From NCBI GenBank assembly GCA_002101905.1, contig LQPU01000061.1, forward strand, positions 1 through 64,000: DNA of 64,000 bases. Reading direction: 5' to 3'. Numbering within the stretch: position 1 is the first letter of the stretch; each line of letters begins with the position of its first letter. The translations under genes were made by a program, and so were the position numbers. This document shows positions 52,927 to 63,886 of this stretch, piece by piece. This stretch comes from Mycobacterium shimoidei. Its GTDB lineage: Bacteria; Actinomycetota; Actinomycetes; Mycobacteriales; Mycobacteriaceae. A model generated the notes under the pieces. That model saw only the letters and a program-made list of their open reading frames with translations, was not told where the DNA came from and ran no database searches.

Positions 52927-52971
52927 TTTCGTAACTTTCGTAACTATGCTACGCTAGGTCGAGCTACGAAG
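52927..52971 (+). promoter_or_regulatory. Promoter and repeats ahead of the toxin-antitoxin operon
   Basis: Two tandem 9-bp copies TTTCGTAAC (52927-52944), a TATGCT -10 box (52946-52951) and an inverted TACGAA copy (52965-52970) surround the expected start site. This is a likely autoregulatory operator for the HTH antitoxin. Confidence 0.5.
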
Positions 52972-52995
52972 GTGGGATGAAAGGAAGTGAGATCC

Positions 52996-53499
52996 ATGGG
53001 CAGCGCTGCCGCGGAGGTCGTCAGCCCGATTCCGGCCGATGCCGAGGAGCTTGCCAATGTTCTCAGCTTCATCGAGGCGCACGAGGCTCGTCACGGGACC
53101 TCTCCTGAGCGTGTCTTCTTCCTGTCCGGCGCGGGCGAACACGACCGTGTCGAACTGACCGAGCAGCTTCACGAGATCCTCAAGCGTGTCGTCCACGCCC
53201 TCAGCCGTGGCCAGTCGATCAGTATCCTGACTCGCGACCAGGAAATCTCCACCCAGCAGGCCGCCGAGCTCCTCGGCCTGAGCCGCCCGACGGTGATTCG
53301 CCTCATCGAGGACGGCGAGTTGCACGCGCATGTGCCCGGCGCGGTCCGGCGCAAGCTCCGGCTTGCCGATGTCCTTGCCTACCGCGAGGAGCTTCGCGCC
53401 CGGCGCAACCGGTTCATCACCGAGAGCTCAGCGGAGTTCGCGGATGCCGACGCCGACGAGGTCGCCGAGTTGCTCGCCGAGGCGAAACGCAAGCGTTGA
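52996..53499 (+). CDS. HTH-domain antitoxin (excisionase/MerR-like DNA-binding)
   Basis: 167-aa protein with a C-terminal excisionase-type HTH: ISTQQAAELLGLSRPTVIRL, then EDGELHAHVPGAVRRKLR near residues 84-116. The N-terminal half is acidic and helical. It precedes a PIN-domain gene by 31 bp, a known HTH-PIN toxin-antitoxin arrangement in actinobacteria, where this protein represses the operon and neutralises the toxin. The ATG at 52996 has GGAAG 8-9 nt upstream; the GTG at 52987 sits on that site and is rejected. Confidence 0.82.
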   Translation: MGSAAAEVVSPIPADAEELANVLSFIEAHEARHGTSPERVFFLSGAGEHDRVELTEQLHEILKRVVHALSRGQSISILTRDQEISTQQAAELLGLSRPTVIRLIEDGELHAHVPGAVRRKLRLADVLAYREELRARRNRFITESSAEFADADADEVAELLAEAKRKR

Positions 53500-53530
53500 C
53501 CTACCGACGGGGTCTGAAAGACTCGCCCCT

Positions 53531-54127
53531 GTGTATCGCGCTGTACTCGACACCTGCGCCCTCGTGCCGAGTCTTCAGCGTGACTTCCTGCTACAGCTGG
53601 CCACCGAGGAGGCGTACGCGCCCGTGTGGGGGTCGGGGATTCTCTTCGAGCTGGACTACGTACTCGCCGGCCTGCACGACAAGCGCGGAATCGCTGACAG
53701 CGTCACGCGCCGACTGCACCTTTTCGACCAGCTGAAGCAGGCGTTTCCGGGCTCAGAGGTTCAGGCCCCCAAAGACCGCGAGTACAGCTACGGCCTCAAC
53801 GACGCCGATGACGGCCACGTCGCCCACGCGGCGATCATCGGCAAGGCCGACGCCATCGTCACCGACGATCAACGCGCAGGGTTCAGGACAGCGAGCGTTC
53901 TCGTGGAAGCCGGCATCGAGACCGTGTATCCACATCAGTTCGCCGCCAACACCGTCTCAGCGCACCCGCACGCAGGAGTGCGTGCCTTGCGAGAGATGTC
54001 GAATCGTCGTACCAACCCGCCACAGACCGTGGAACAGATCCTCGACCTGCTGGTGACACGGCACAAGATGGCCGAGGTCGCCGAGATCCTGCTGCCGCTG
54101 CTGGTGGGAGATGCGCGACCGGGCTAA
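53531..54127 (+). CDS. PIN-domain toxin (putative ribonuclease)
   Basis: 198-aa PIN-fold nuclease. The acidic metal-binding set is complete: Asp in AVLDTCALVPS near residue 7, Glu in ILFELDYVL, Asp in LNDADDGHVAHAA, and Asp in AIVTDDQRAG. About 60 residues follow the PIN core, longer than VapC toxins (about 130 aa). A GTG at 53531 is used; no strong ribosome site. Expected to cut RNA when the antitoxin is degraded, helping the island persist. Confidence 0.82.
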   Translation: MYRAVLDTCALVPSLQRDFLLQLATEEAYAPVWGSGILFELDYVLAGLHDKRGIADSVTRRLHLFDQLKQAFPGSEVQAPKDREYSYGLNDADDGHVAHAAIIGKADAIVTDDQRAGFRTASVLVEAGIETVYPHQFAANTVSAHPHAGVRALREMSNRRTNPPQTVEQILDLLVTRHKMAEVAEILLPLLVGDARPG

Positions 54128-54351
54128 CCAGCGGAGCAGGCCCGGGAACTGGCGTTGAACGCACAGGAGGAAACGGAGCGACGGGAGCTCGGACATTTGC
54201 AGCGTGTTGCGCATCATCGGCCGGAGCACTGACGTTCGGGCGACCACTGCTGAGCGACCGGAATCTTGGCCGAGTCCTGTCGGTGTCTCCGGCTAGATTC
54301 AAGCTCAGGGTCCACAGCAGAGTGCGGGCCTATGAAGTTCGGAGGTTGCAG

Positions 54352-54837
54352 ATGGACCCCGTCACATTGATCGCTGCAGCGGTCGCGATAGGAGCGTCTG
54401 AAGGCGCCCGCGCGACGACCAAGAAGGCAATCGGCGACGCATACACAGCACTACGGAACTGGCTCACGAGCAAGTACGGCTCCGTGGCCGCCGAGGTCAG
54501 TTGCCTCGAACAGGAACCGGAGGAAGAACTGCGGCGGGCCCTGCTGGCCAAGAAGCTCGCCGCGGCCGGCGCCAACGATGACTCGGAGCTGCGCCAGCTG
54601 GCTCAGACCCTGCTGACCTTGATCGAGGAGCAGGAACCCGGCGTTCCCGCCACCGTGGGCGTGCGTCTCCGCCGCGCCTCAATCGGTGGTGACATCGAAG
54701 TCACGGACGTCGCAGTCGAGGGCGGCAGCGGCGTCGACGCCGAGGACATTGTCGCGGACGGCTCGTTGCGAATCAGCGGTGTGTCGGCGCGCAGCCCTCA
54801 GGAGCCGCCCCACCCTCCGGTGGCGCGGGAGCAGTAG
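54352..54837 (+). CDS. Protein of unknown function with hydrophobic N-terminus
   Basis: 161-aa protein starting at an ATG with GGAGG 6 nt upstream. The N-terminus (DPVTLIAAAVAIGASEGA) is hydrophobic. A helical segment KAIGDAYTALRNWLTSKYG and an acidic linker follow, then a Gly/Asp-rich stretch. I know similar N-terminal modules in actinobacterial multi-domain conflict/NLR-like proteins, but this is recalled resemblance, not a search. Its C-terminal continuation appears to lie in the next reading frame (see the following feature). Confidence 0.65.
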   Translation: MDPVTLIAAAVAIGASEGARATTKKAIGDAYTALRNWLTSKYGSVAAEVSCLEQEPEEELRRALLAKKLAAAGANDDSELRQLAQTLLTLIEEQEPGVPATVGVRLRRASIGGDIEVTDVAVEGGSGVDAEDIVADGSLRISGVSARSPQEPPHPPVAREQ

Positions 54838-54974
54838 CAAGCGAGCTTGCTTCCGCGCAAACCTTTACCTCGACCCAGCGAAACGTCAACGTCGGCCGCG
54901 ACAACATCACCAACGTCACGATCGGGGCAACAACCGCGGCCGGTAACAGCGGCGGCCGGATCCGCGCGGTCACC

Positions 54975-55526
54975 GTGTCGGCCGAGAGGGTGCCGGTCAA
55001 GATGAACCTCTGGAAGGTCACGGTGCATAACGGCACCTCGGGACCCATCACTGATCTCGAGGCTGACGTGTACCTCGTCGACGAAACCGGAGCGCGCTCC
55101 GCCGGCAGGTGCGGGCCGGCGAAAGACAGCATCTCTGTCCGCGAACTCGCCCGAGAGATTCTGACCGAGAGCCTGAGCGGCGGACTCGACGCCATCGGGC
55201 AACGCGCCCAGGGGATGTACTCGGGACTCCCGCAGGGGATGGGGTTCGGCGGCCAGATCCCACAGCTTGGGCGACTCGGTTCCTACGGTCCCATGATGTC
55301 CAACTACCTGGTGGATTCACCGCAGATGTCGGCGCTTCTTCGACATGTGCAGCAGCAGATGATCGATCGGTTTCCGCGTGTAATTCCCGCCGGCCAGTTC
55401 GCGGGCGTGCTATACCTCGCCGAGCCCGGCGAGGTACGGGCAGACATCCAGTTCGCAGACGAGGTTGGCGACCTCTGGCGCCGCCGGTTCGAGGAACAAC
55501 CGGAACCAGTGCTTGTGGACGAGTAG
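54975..55526 (+). CDS. Hypothetical protein, possibly the frameshifted C-terminal part of the preceding gene
   Basis: 183 aa from the first start, GTG 54975. The frame is open upstream to at least 54783 and reads NVNVGRDNITNVTIGA, which looks like true protein sequence lacking a start codon. One base of slippage around 54790-54830, where both frames are C-rich, would join it to the 54352 gene into a protein of about 390 aa. Remaining sequence: a beta-rich segment (WKVTVHNGTSGPITDLEADVY) and an alpha-helical Gly/Met-rich region. Function unknown. Confidence 0.6.
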   Translation: MSAERVPVKMNLWKVTVHNGTSGPITDLEADVYLVDETGARSAGRCGPAKDSISVRELAREILTESLSGGLDAIGQRAQGMYSGLPQGMGFGGQIPQLGRLGSYGPMMSNYLVDSPQMSALLRHVQQQMIDRFPRVIPAGQFAGVLYLAEPGEVRADIQFADEVGDLWRRRFEEQPEPVLVDE

Positions 55527-55561
55527 GTCGCTCTGTCGGTAGCCCGCCGTACGCTTTGTCG

Positions 55562-56731
55562 ATGACCCGGCGTAACCCATCCCGCAAGCCGAAGCCGGCG
55601 AAGCCGGCCCGGCCGCGGCTGGCGCCCGAGCTATTCTCCGAACTCAACGCGACCTTTTACGAGGACGACCCGAGCGAATACCTGCTGACCAAGATCGAGG
55701 CCGTCACCTTGATGCTGGCGCCGGCCGATGCCCTGGCGCCCGCGTACGAGTCGGAGCGGATTATCGGCGTTTCTCGACGCGCCGGTGCGCCGGTCCCATC
55801 GAAGGAGGCCCGCGACCGCTACATGCGTACCGAGTGCGTCCTGGTCCTGCACCACGCCTGCGAGATGCTGCTGCGGCTGTTCTTCGCGCACGTCGACAAG
55901 CAGGACTGCCCGTGGCTGGGAATGGCGGCGTCGGTCAGCTTCGCCGAGTTCAAGACGAAGGTCAGCACAGCTCTGCGATCCGGGTTCGACCGCGATGACG
56001 TGGCCCAGGTGTTCCTCGGGGGCACGAACCCGGCCGACGCGGGCCTCAACGTGGAGGCCGATGAGTTCGAAGACACGACCGCTGCGTGGCAGCTGCTCCT
56101 GGAGACCGCTGCCGACACGGTCCTGTCCGAGTCATTTCTGTACAACTCCGCCAAGCATGGTCTCACCGTGGTGCACACCGACGAGAGCACGCAGATGGCG
56201 TTCACGCCGCCGGGCGGCGACCCAGTGCTGCTTGTGGCGGGTTCGCAATTCGCGTACCTGCATAGACCTCAGAAACCCGACGTTAAGGGCGGGACCGAGT
56301 GGTGGGTGTCGCTGACGCACACCTTGCCAGACCAGGACATCGAGACCGCGTTTCTGATCCAGCAAGCTGTGTCGTCGCTCTGGAACGTTGCCCGGCGGCG
56401 CTACACCGGTCAGGCGGGCGAAGTCTCGCTCGTGCCGGCTCAGGCGGTGCGCAACGCCATCGACGGCCCCATAGCAGCGAAGGGAGCCCACGTCCGGACC
56501 CTGACGCACGAGTTGGTTAAGAAGGACGTCGACGGCCGATTCAACGGTGTCGACATGCACTTATCGGGACCGGGCCTGCCAGACGAAAGCGAATGGAGCT
56601 CTGGAGCCGACGATGATGGCCCCCAGCCACGCCAGATCGCTCTGCCGGTACGGCAGCAGGACAAGCGGATCATCAGCACGTCCACCCGGAAGCTGCTCCC
56701 GTTCTCGCCAAACTGGTCGTCGCGGGTGTGA
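55562..56731 (+). CDS. Large protein of unknown function inside the defence island
   Basis: 389-aa protein, ATG at 55562 (no clear ribosome site), 35 bp after the preceding gene. A basic N-terminus (RRNPSRKPKPAKPARP) leads into a helical domain with VLVLHHACEMLLRLFFAHV near 100-118 and, near 200, YNSAKHGLTV. Paired His/Asn-Lys-His motifs in helices recall HEPN-like or related RNase-type folds, but the arrangement does not fit a family I can name. No transmembrane segment. Candidate novel defence component by location. Confidence 0.65.
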   Translation: MTRRNPSRKPKPAKPARPRLAPELFSELNATFYEDDPSEYLLTKIEAVTLMLAPADALAPAYESERIIGVSRRAGAPVPSKEARDRYMRTECVLVLHHACEMLLRLFFAHVDKQDCPWLGMAASVSFAEFKTKVSTALRSGFDRDDVAQVFLGGTNPADAGLNVEADEFEDTTAAWQLLLETAADTVLSESFLYNSAKHGLTVVHTDESTQMAFTPPGGDPVLLVAGSQFAYLHRPQKPDVKGGTEWWVSLTHTLPDQDIETAFLIQQAVSSLWNVARRRYTGQAGEVSLVPAQAVRNAIDGPIAAKGAHVRTLTHELVKKDVDGRFNGVDMHLSGPGLPDESEWSSGADDDGPQPRQIALPVRQQDKRIISTSTRKLLPFSPNWSSRV

Positions 56732-56736
56732 CGGCG

Positions 56737-56964
56737 CTACCTGCCCACGCGGCGGGTGACGACGTTCGTGGTCACCAGCAGCAGGTCCGTGCACCCGAGC
56801 CGGCGCGCCTCGTCGAAGTGGGAGGCGAGCACTGACGCCAGCGTGTACACGAGTGCGCGGACGTCCTTGTCAACGTTGGGGAACACCGTCATGAGGTCTG
56901 GCATGTGTTCCTGCGCTGGCGCAGGGCGGTGGGAAGGGGCGCGGTTCGTCTTGTTCTCATTCAT
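56737..56964 (-). CDS. Small hypothetical protein
   Basis: 75-aa ORF on the minus strand, ATG at 56964 without a recognisable ribosome site; a 27-residue upstream extension is possible from 57045. Basic/Pro-rich N-terminus, then a helical segment VRALVYTLASVLASHFDEARRL and a short C-terminal strand. No family recognised. It is convergent with the 389-aa gene, their stops only 6 bp apart. Confidence 0.4.
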   Translation of the reverse strand: MNENKTNRAPSHRPAPAQEHMPDLMTVFPNVDKDVRALVYTLASVLASHFDEARRLGCTDLLLVTTNVVTRRVGR

Positions 56965-57059
56965 GTGGCGGACGGTACGTACCTGGGTGCAGAGCGTCGT
57001 TCCTAGCGGCAGCACCTGCACGACGCGGAGGCGGGTCCGCGCCATGGTCGGCTGAGGCT

Positions 57060-57090
57060 AACCCGGGACCGGATCGACCACTCCCGGGTT
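57060..57090 (-). terminator. Inverted repeat downstream of the 57.1-kb small gene
   Basis: Perfect 9-bp arms AACCCGGGA / TCCCGGGTT with a 13-nt loop, 12 bp beyond the stop of the minus-strand Cys-rich ORF. No T-tract follows, as is common for mycobacterial terminators. Confidence 0.5.
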
Positions 57091-57101
57091 CAGCCGTTCA
57101 G

Positions 57102-57239
57102 CTACCGGCGCCGTTCCGCCCGCTGGTCCAGTTCCTGCCGACAGCGCGTGCAGTCACCACACCGCTGCGATGGCTCGGCTCCCGGCGGGATGAACTGGGC
57201 GTGGTAGCCGGGATGGTCACAGTATCCGCAGATCGCCAT
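57102..57239 (-). CDS. Small Cys-rich (zinc-ribbon-like) protein, 45 aa
   Basis: Starts at ATG 57239 with AGGAG 8 nt upstream and ends TAG at 57102. It has CGYC near the N-terminus and CGDCTRC in the middle, five Cys in all, suggesting a zinc knuckle, and ends in an Arg/Glu-rich helix. It is divergent from hsdM, so it shares the hsdM intergenic operator region. Real-gene evidence is the ribosome site and the motif; no family recognised. Confidence 0.5.
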   Translation of the reverse strand: MAICGYCDHPGYHAQFIPPGAEPSQRCGDCTRCRQELDQRAERRR

Positions 57240-57261
57240 GACGTCGCTCTCCTGATTCTTG

Positions 57262-57295
57262 AGGTACGAGAGACACGGATGTGTCCCTCATACCT
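57262..57295. promoter_or_regulatory. Imperfect 15-bp-arm palindrome upstream of hsdM
   Basis: AGGTACGAGAGACAC / GTGTCCCTCATACCT with a 4-nt GGAT loop (13 of 15 positions pair) lies directly before the hsdM ATG and after the small minus-strand ORF. It fits an operator for the N-terminal HTH of HsdM itself, or a structured mRNA leader. Confidence 0.55.
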
Positions 57296-57297
57296 TC

Positions 57298-59135
<1,838 letters not shown>

Positions 59136-59139
<4 letters not shown>

Positions 59140-60380
59140 CCGTGTCCGCTGCCCTCCTCAGTGACCTCTGTGACTTGATCAGTCTCCAGGTCGACCCGGC
59201 GACGATGCCGGAGTCCCCTTACCTGGGCTTAGAGCATCTTGAACCTGGCCGTCTTCGAGCGACCGGCTTTGGGAGAGCGAGTGATGCCACGAGCCAGAAG
59301 GCCGCATTCGAGCCGGGTGATGTGCTCTACGGAAAGCTGCGGCCGTACCTCGACAAGGCGGTGCTCGCGGATCGCGCTGGAGTTGCCACCACGGAGTTGT
59401 TAGTCCTCCGACCCAAGTTGGGCGTGAGCCCGGAGTACCTCGCATGTGTTGTTCACTCACCCGCTTTCGTCGAGTTCGCTATGCAAGGTGTGACCGGAGC
59501 CCAACACCCCCGAACTTCTTGGGTGCACATCAGGACGTTCGAGTTGCCCGCCCACGACCGATCAGAGCAAGCATCTATCGCGAAGCTCCTGTGGAGCTTG
59601 TTCGAACTAAGCATGACAACGGAACAGGGCATCGCTAGTGCTTCCTGCTTGAAGCGGGCCGCAATGCAGCAGTTGTTCTCGCGGGGTCTGCGCGGGGAGG
59701 CGCAGAAAGAAACCGAGATCGGCCAAATCCCTGAGAGCTGGGAACTTGTTCCTTTGGGCGACCTCGGTCGTATCGGGAATGGTTCGACCCCGAAACGATC
59801 GACTGGTGCTTACTGGGACGGTGGGACTTTCCCATGGCTCAACAGCGCGAAGGTCTACGACCGTGACATCCAGGATGCAGACCAGTTCGTGACTGACGTG
59901 GCCCTGAAGGAGTGTCATCTCCCCGTGCTTGAGCCGGGAGCGGTTCTGGTGGCTATCACTGGACAAGGCAAAACCCTTGGTAATGCGGCCGTCCTCAGTA
60001 TCCGCGCAACGATCAACCAACACCTCGCCTACCTTCAGACGGATCTTGAGAAGGCTGAACCAAAGTTCGTGCGCGCATACCTTGAGACTCAGTACGACCA
60101 CTTGCGTGCGGTCGCTTCCGGCGGAGGTAGCACGAAGGGGGCGCTGACGTGCGGCTTCCTCCGCGGGATGACGGTGCCGCGGCCGCCAACCATCATCGAG
60201 CAGCAGGAGATTGCCCAGGTGCTGGACGTTCTCGACCGCAAGATTGAGCTGCTCGGCCGTAAGCGCGACGTGCTGGACCGGCTCTTCAAGGCGTTGCTGC
60301 ACAAATTGATGACCGGCGAGATTTCGGTCGACGACTTCGACCTGAGCGCATTGCCGTCAATCGACGGGACTGCAACATGA
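59136..60380 (+). CDS. hsdS: Type I restriction specificity subunit HsdS
   Basis: 414-aa specificity subunit with two target-recognition domains. The first (about 1-160) ends in conserved helices around [19 protein letters not shown], and the second (about 195-400) begins [19 protein letters not shown] and ends [19 protein letters not shown]. Each recognises half of a bipartite DNA site. ATGA overlaps with both hsdM and hsdR show one operon. The exact target sequence cannot be read from the protein. Confidence 0.87.
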
Positions 60381-63322
60381 GCCAGATCAAGATCTCCGAG
60401 GCCAAGTCGGTGCAGTTCCCGATGGTGAAGCACGCCTCAGCCGTCGGCTGGGTACAACTCACACCAGAGGAAGCCGAACGCATGCGTCGCGGTCGGGCCA
60501 ACATGCTGTTCCCCGAGGTGCTGGAGAACAAACTGCGGCAGTTCAACCCGTGGCTTACCGAGGACCAGGCCCGCGCGATCGTCGAGAGCATTGAAGCTCT
60601 GCCCGCCACGATCGAGGGTAACCGAGAGGTGTTGCGTTGGCTCCGAGGCGAACGTCAGTGGCACGACGAGAACGAACAGCGCCAGCGCCCGGTCCAGGTT
60701 GTCGAATTCGACCTACCCCACGAGAACGCCCTGCACGTCACATGGGAGTGGAAAATCGAGCCGCCCGCCCGGGCAAAGGGCAACCGCGCTGACGTCATGT
60801 TCCTCGTCAACGGCATCCCGGTCACCATCGTCGAGCACAAGAACCCGAAGGACCGCGACGCTCTTACCAAAGCCGTGACCCAGCTCCGGCGTTACGAGAC
60901 GGAGACGCCAGAGCTCTTGGCTCAGACGCAGCTCCACAACGAGACCCACCTGATCGACTACTGGTACGGCGTCACGTGGAACATCAACCGCCGCATGCTC
61001 TTTAGGTGGAAGCACACGAGCGACGAGTCCTACCGCGATGCCGTGCAGGCGTTCTTCGAGCCGCGTGACTTCCTGCGCACTTTGCGCGAGTGGGTGCTCT
61101 TCTATGTCGAAGATGGTGAAACGAAGAAATCGGTGCTTCGCGAGCACCAGCGCGGTGCAGTCGATGCGGTGGTCGAGCGGTGCGCCGACCAGGCGAAGAA
61201 CCGGGGGCTGATCTGGCACACACAGGGCTCCGGCAAGACCTTCACCTTGCTAACGGCGGCGCAGTTGATCCTCAGCCAGAAGGACCGCTTTAAGAACGCA
61301 ACCGTCATCCTCGTCGTTGACCGCACCGAGCTGGAGGGCCAGCTCAAGGAGTGGGTCGACCGACTGCTCGGCGAGATGCAGGCCAACGACATCCCAGTTC
61401 GGCGTGCCAACAGCAAGGATGACCTGCAAGACATCTTCGATTCCGACTTCCGTGGCCTGGTCGTCTCGATGATCCACAAGTTCGAGACAATCCGGAAGGA
61501 AAGCTCCAACCGCGACAACGTCTTTGTCTTCATCGACGAGGCTCACCGGTCGGTCGCTGCTGACCTCGGCTCATACCTCATGGCGGCGGTCCCAAACTCC
61601 ACCATCATCGGCTTTACGGGTACCCCGGTCGGCGGGACACAAGGCGGTGGCACAAGTTCCTTCCAGATCTTCGGATCACAGGACGAAATGGGCTACCTAC
61701 ACAAGTACTCGATCATTGAGTCGATCGAGGACGAGACCACTCTGCCGATCAAGTACATGCTTGCGCCGTCGTCGATGTCCATGGCACCAGAGGACTTAGA
61801 CGAGCAGTTCTACGCCCTTGCGTCCGACGAGGCCGTCACTGACATCGATGAACTCAACAAGGTACTCCAGCGAGCAGTTGGACTGCGCACCTTCCTCGGC
61901 TCTGACAGCCGCGTGGCGCAGGTGGCTGAGTTCGTCGCGAACCACTTCAATGAGAACGTAGATCCGCTGGGGTACAAGGCCTTTCTCGTCGCGGTCGACC
62001 GTGAGACGTGTGCAAAGTACAAGCGCGCGCTCGACAAGCTGCTGCCGCCCGAGTGGTCCGAGGTGGTCTACAGCAAGAATGCGAGCGATGTCGTCGACCG
62101 TCCCGACGTACATGAGCTCCAGCTTTCTGATGACCGCGAGAGAGAGGTGCGCCGGCAGTTCAAGAAGGCCCATCAACAGCCCAAGATCCTTATCGTCACT
62201 GACAAGTTGCTCACCGGCTACGACGCGCCGATCTTGTACGCGATGTATCTCGATAAGCCGATGCGTGACCACGTCCTCCTCCAGGCGCTCGCGCGCGTGA
62301 ACCGACCATATGTCGACAGCGACGGTGTGCAGAAGAAGGTGGGTCTCGTCGTAGACTTCGTTGGCATCTTGAAAGAACTTCACAAGGCGCTGCGGTTCGA
62401 TTCCGCCGATGTGGAAGGCGCCCTGCAAGACCTCGATGTGCTGATGGCAGATCTGCTGCTGAAGATCGACGCTGCTTCCACCGAGTACCTGCAGGTCACG
62501 AGCGGTCAAGGTGATGACGAGCAGTTAGAAGGCATCGTTTACGGCAAATTCGTATCGGAGGACGAGCGCAAGAAGTTTTTCGACGACTACCGCGACATCG
62601 AGGCGTTGTGGGAAATACTTTCGCCATCAGCGGAGTTGCGCGACCACATCGCGACTTACAAGCGCCTATCTGTTCTATACGCGGCCGTGCGAAACGCCTA
62701 CTCCGAGGCGACCACGTTCACTGCCGATCTGGAGCACAAGACCAAGCGCCTGATCGAGGAGACCGCAGCTCAGGAAGGTCTCGGTAGGTTCACCAAGGTT
62801 GCCACGTTCGACGTCCCAACATTGGAGGCACTGGGTAGGGACGACGCACCACCCGAGGAGAAGGTCTACAACCTGTTGCGTGGCTTACGCAAGGAGATGG
62901 AAGACAACCCGGCAGCCGCGGTGGCGCTCCAGAGCATCAAAGAAAGGGTCAACCGTGTCATCGAAAGTCTCGAAGAGCGCAAGGTCAACGGTCTCGCCGC
63001 ACTCGATGAACTCAGAGCCCTCGCGGAGGAGAAGGACAGACTACGCGAGTTCGCTGAGCAGAGCGGACTCTCGGATCGTGCCTTCGGCATCTACTCGGCA
63101 CTAAGTACCGAGCCGTCCTTGAGTGGGCTGAAGGTCGACATCCAGACGATCGCGGTGAGCATCGAAGTCGCAGTAGAGCAGTTTCCACACTGGCGACAGA
63201 ACCCCGACGAACGACGTCGCCTGCGCAGCGGACTATACAAACCCCTGCTGGACAGTCAGGTCCCCGCGAAGTCCTGCACCGAGATCATCGACAACGTTAT
63301 GAACGTCCTGGAGAAGGTCTGA
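60377..63322 (+). CDS. hsdR: Type I restriction endonuclease subunit HsdR
   Basis: 981-aa motor-nuclease subunit. The N-terminal PD-(D/E)xK nuclease is seen as Asp near 138 (NRADVMFLV) and E-x-K near 152 (IVEHKNPKD). Superfamily 2 helicase motifs follow: Walker [11 protein letters not shown] near 280, DEAH in FIDEAHRS near 386, and GFTGTPVGG near 414. All key residues appear intact, so restriction should be active. The ATG overlaps the hsdS stop and the TGA overlaps the next ATG. Confidence 0.9.
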   Translation: MSQIKISEAKSVQFPMVKHASAVGWVQLTPEEAERMRRGRANMLFPEVLENKLRQFNPWLTEDQARAIVESIEALPATIEGNREVLRWLRGERQWHDENEQRQRPVQVVEFDLPHENALHVTWEWKIEPPARAKGNRADVMFLVNGIPVTIVEHKNPKDRDALTKAVTQLRRYETETPELLAQTQLHNETHLIDYWYGVTWNINRRMLFRWKHTSDESYRDAVQAFFEPRDFLRTLREWVLFYVEDGETKKSVLREHQRGAVDAVVERCADQAKNRGLIWHTQGSGKTFTLLTAAQLILSQKDRFKNATVILVVDRTELEGQLKEWVDRLLGEMQANDIPVRRANSKDDLQDIFDSDFRGLVVSMIHKFETIRKESSNRDNVFVFIDEAHRSVAADLGSYLMAAVPNSTIIGFTGTPVGGTQGGGTSSFQIFGSQDEMGYLHKYSIIESIEDETTLPIKYMLAPSSMSMAPEDLDEQFYALASDEAVTDIDELNKVLQRAVGLRTFLGSDSRVAQVAEFVANHFNENVDPLGYKAFLVAVDRETCAKYKRALDKLLPPEWSEVVYSKNASDVVDRPDVHELQLSDDREREVRRQFKKAHQQPKILIVTDKLLTGYDAPILYAMYLDKPMRDHVLLQALARVNRPYVDSDGVQKKVGLVVDFVGILKELHKALRFDSADVEGALQDLDVLMADLLLKIDAASTEYLQVTSGQGDDEQLEGIVYGKFVSEDERKKFFDDYRDIEALWEILSPSAELRDHIATYKRLSVLYAAVRNAYSEATTFTADLEHKTKRLIEETAAQEGLGRFTKVATFDVPTLEALGRDDAPPEEKVYNLLRGLRKEMEDNPAAAVALQSIKERVNRVIESLEERKVNGLAALDELRALAEEKDRLREFAEQSGLSDRAFGIYSALSTEPSLSGLKVDIQTIAVSIEVAVEQFPHWRQNPDERRRLRSGLYKPLLDSQVPAKSCTEIIDNVMNVLEKV

Positions 63323-63651
63323 TGGCAAGGCCAAAGATGAGGCTGACCGCCGACCAAGCGCTCACCCGGAAGGCCATGGCGTGGGCAACCAAAATTCGAG
63401 TAAATCCTTCGCGCATCGTGATCACCCAGCTGACTACGAAGTGGGGCTCGTGCGCGCCAGACGGTGTGATTACATTCGCGCAGGACCTGGTCGACATGCC
63501 AGCGGCCTTCCAGGACTACGTCGTCGTCCACGAACTGCTCCACCTGCGCTACCGCTCCCACGGCAAAGCCTTCACCGCGATGATGACTGCGCTCGTCCCC
63601 GGCTGGCGCGAGCTGGAGGCATCGAACTCAGTGAGGGAGGTGCACAGATGA
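63322..63651 (+). CDS. YgjP-like (DUF45) putative metallopeptidase
   Basis: 109-aa zinc-dependent-peptidase-like protein. The HExxH motif is in VVVHELLHLRYRSHGKAF (His, Glu, His plus a later His), preceded by the family's TTKWGSCAPDG. The start codon shares one base with the hsdR stop. Such small proteins often follow hsdR in type I RM operons; the role there is unknown. Confidence 0.85.
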   Translation: MARPKMRLTADQALTRKAMAWATKIRVNPSRIVITQLTTKWGSCAPDGVITFAQDLVDMPAAFQDYVVVHELLHLRYRSHGKAFTAMMTALVPGWRELEASNSVREVHR

Positions 63652-63886
63652 TTTCTGCGGAATTGTCGGGTGTGATGCGCCCCGTGTCGGACTGGCAGGA
63701 CGGCTGAACTGGAAGCGGCATCCCGATTGGGCGCACCGGCTCAGCGGCCAGGACCCGAGGTAGTGGAAAGCACCCTAACCGCGGTGAGGGGCTGGATACG
63801 ACTCGTTTTTGCCGCATAAAGGCGTGTGCCGTTGGCGGTAAACTCCTGCGCAAACGGCTTAAATCTGCAGGCCAACAGATCGGGCG
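63652..63886. other. Gap between the RM operon and the right-edge ORF
   Basis: No recognised gene. A 19-aa ORF (ATG 63648, overlapping the previous stop) ends at 63707 and may be a degenerate start of a lost gene. The rest, including a short A/T-rich stretch near 63807-63822, shows no repeat matching the tRNA-Phe att site. Confidence 0.4.
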
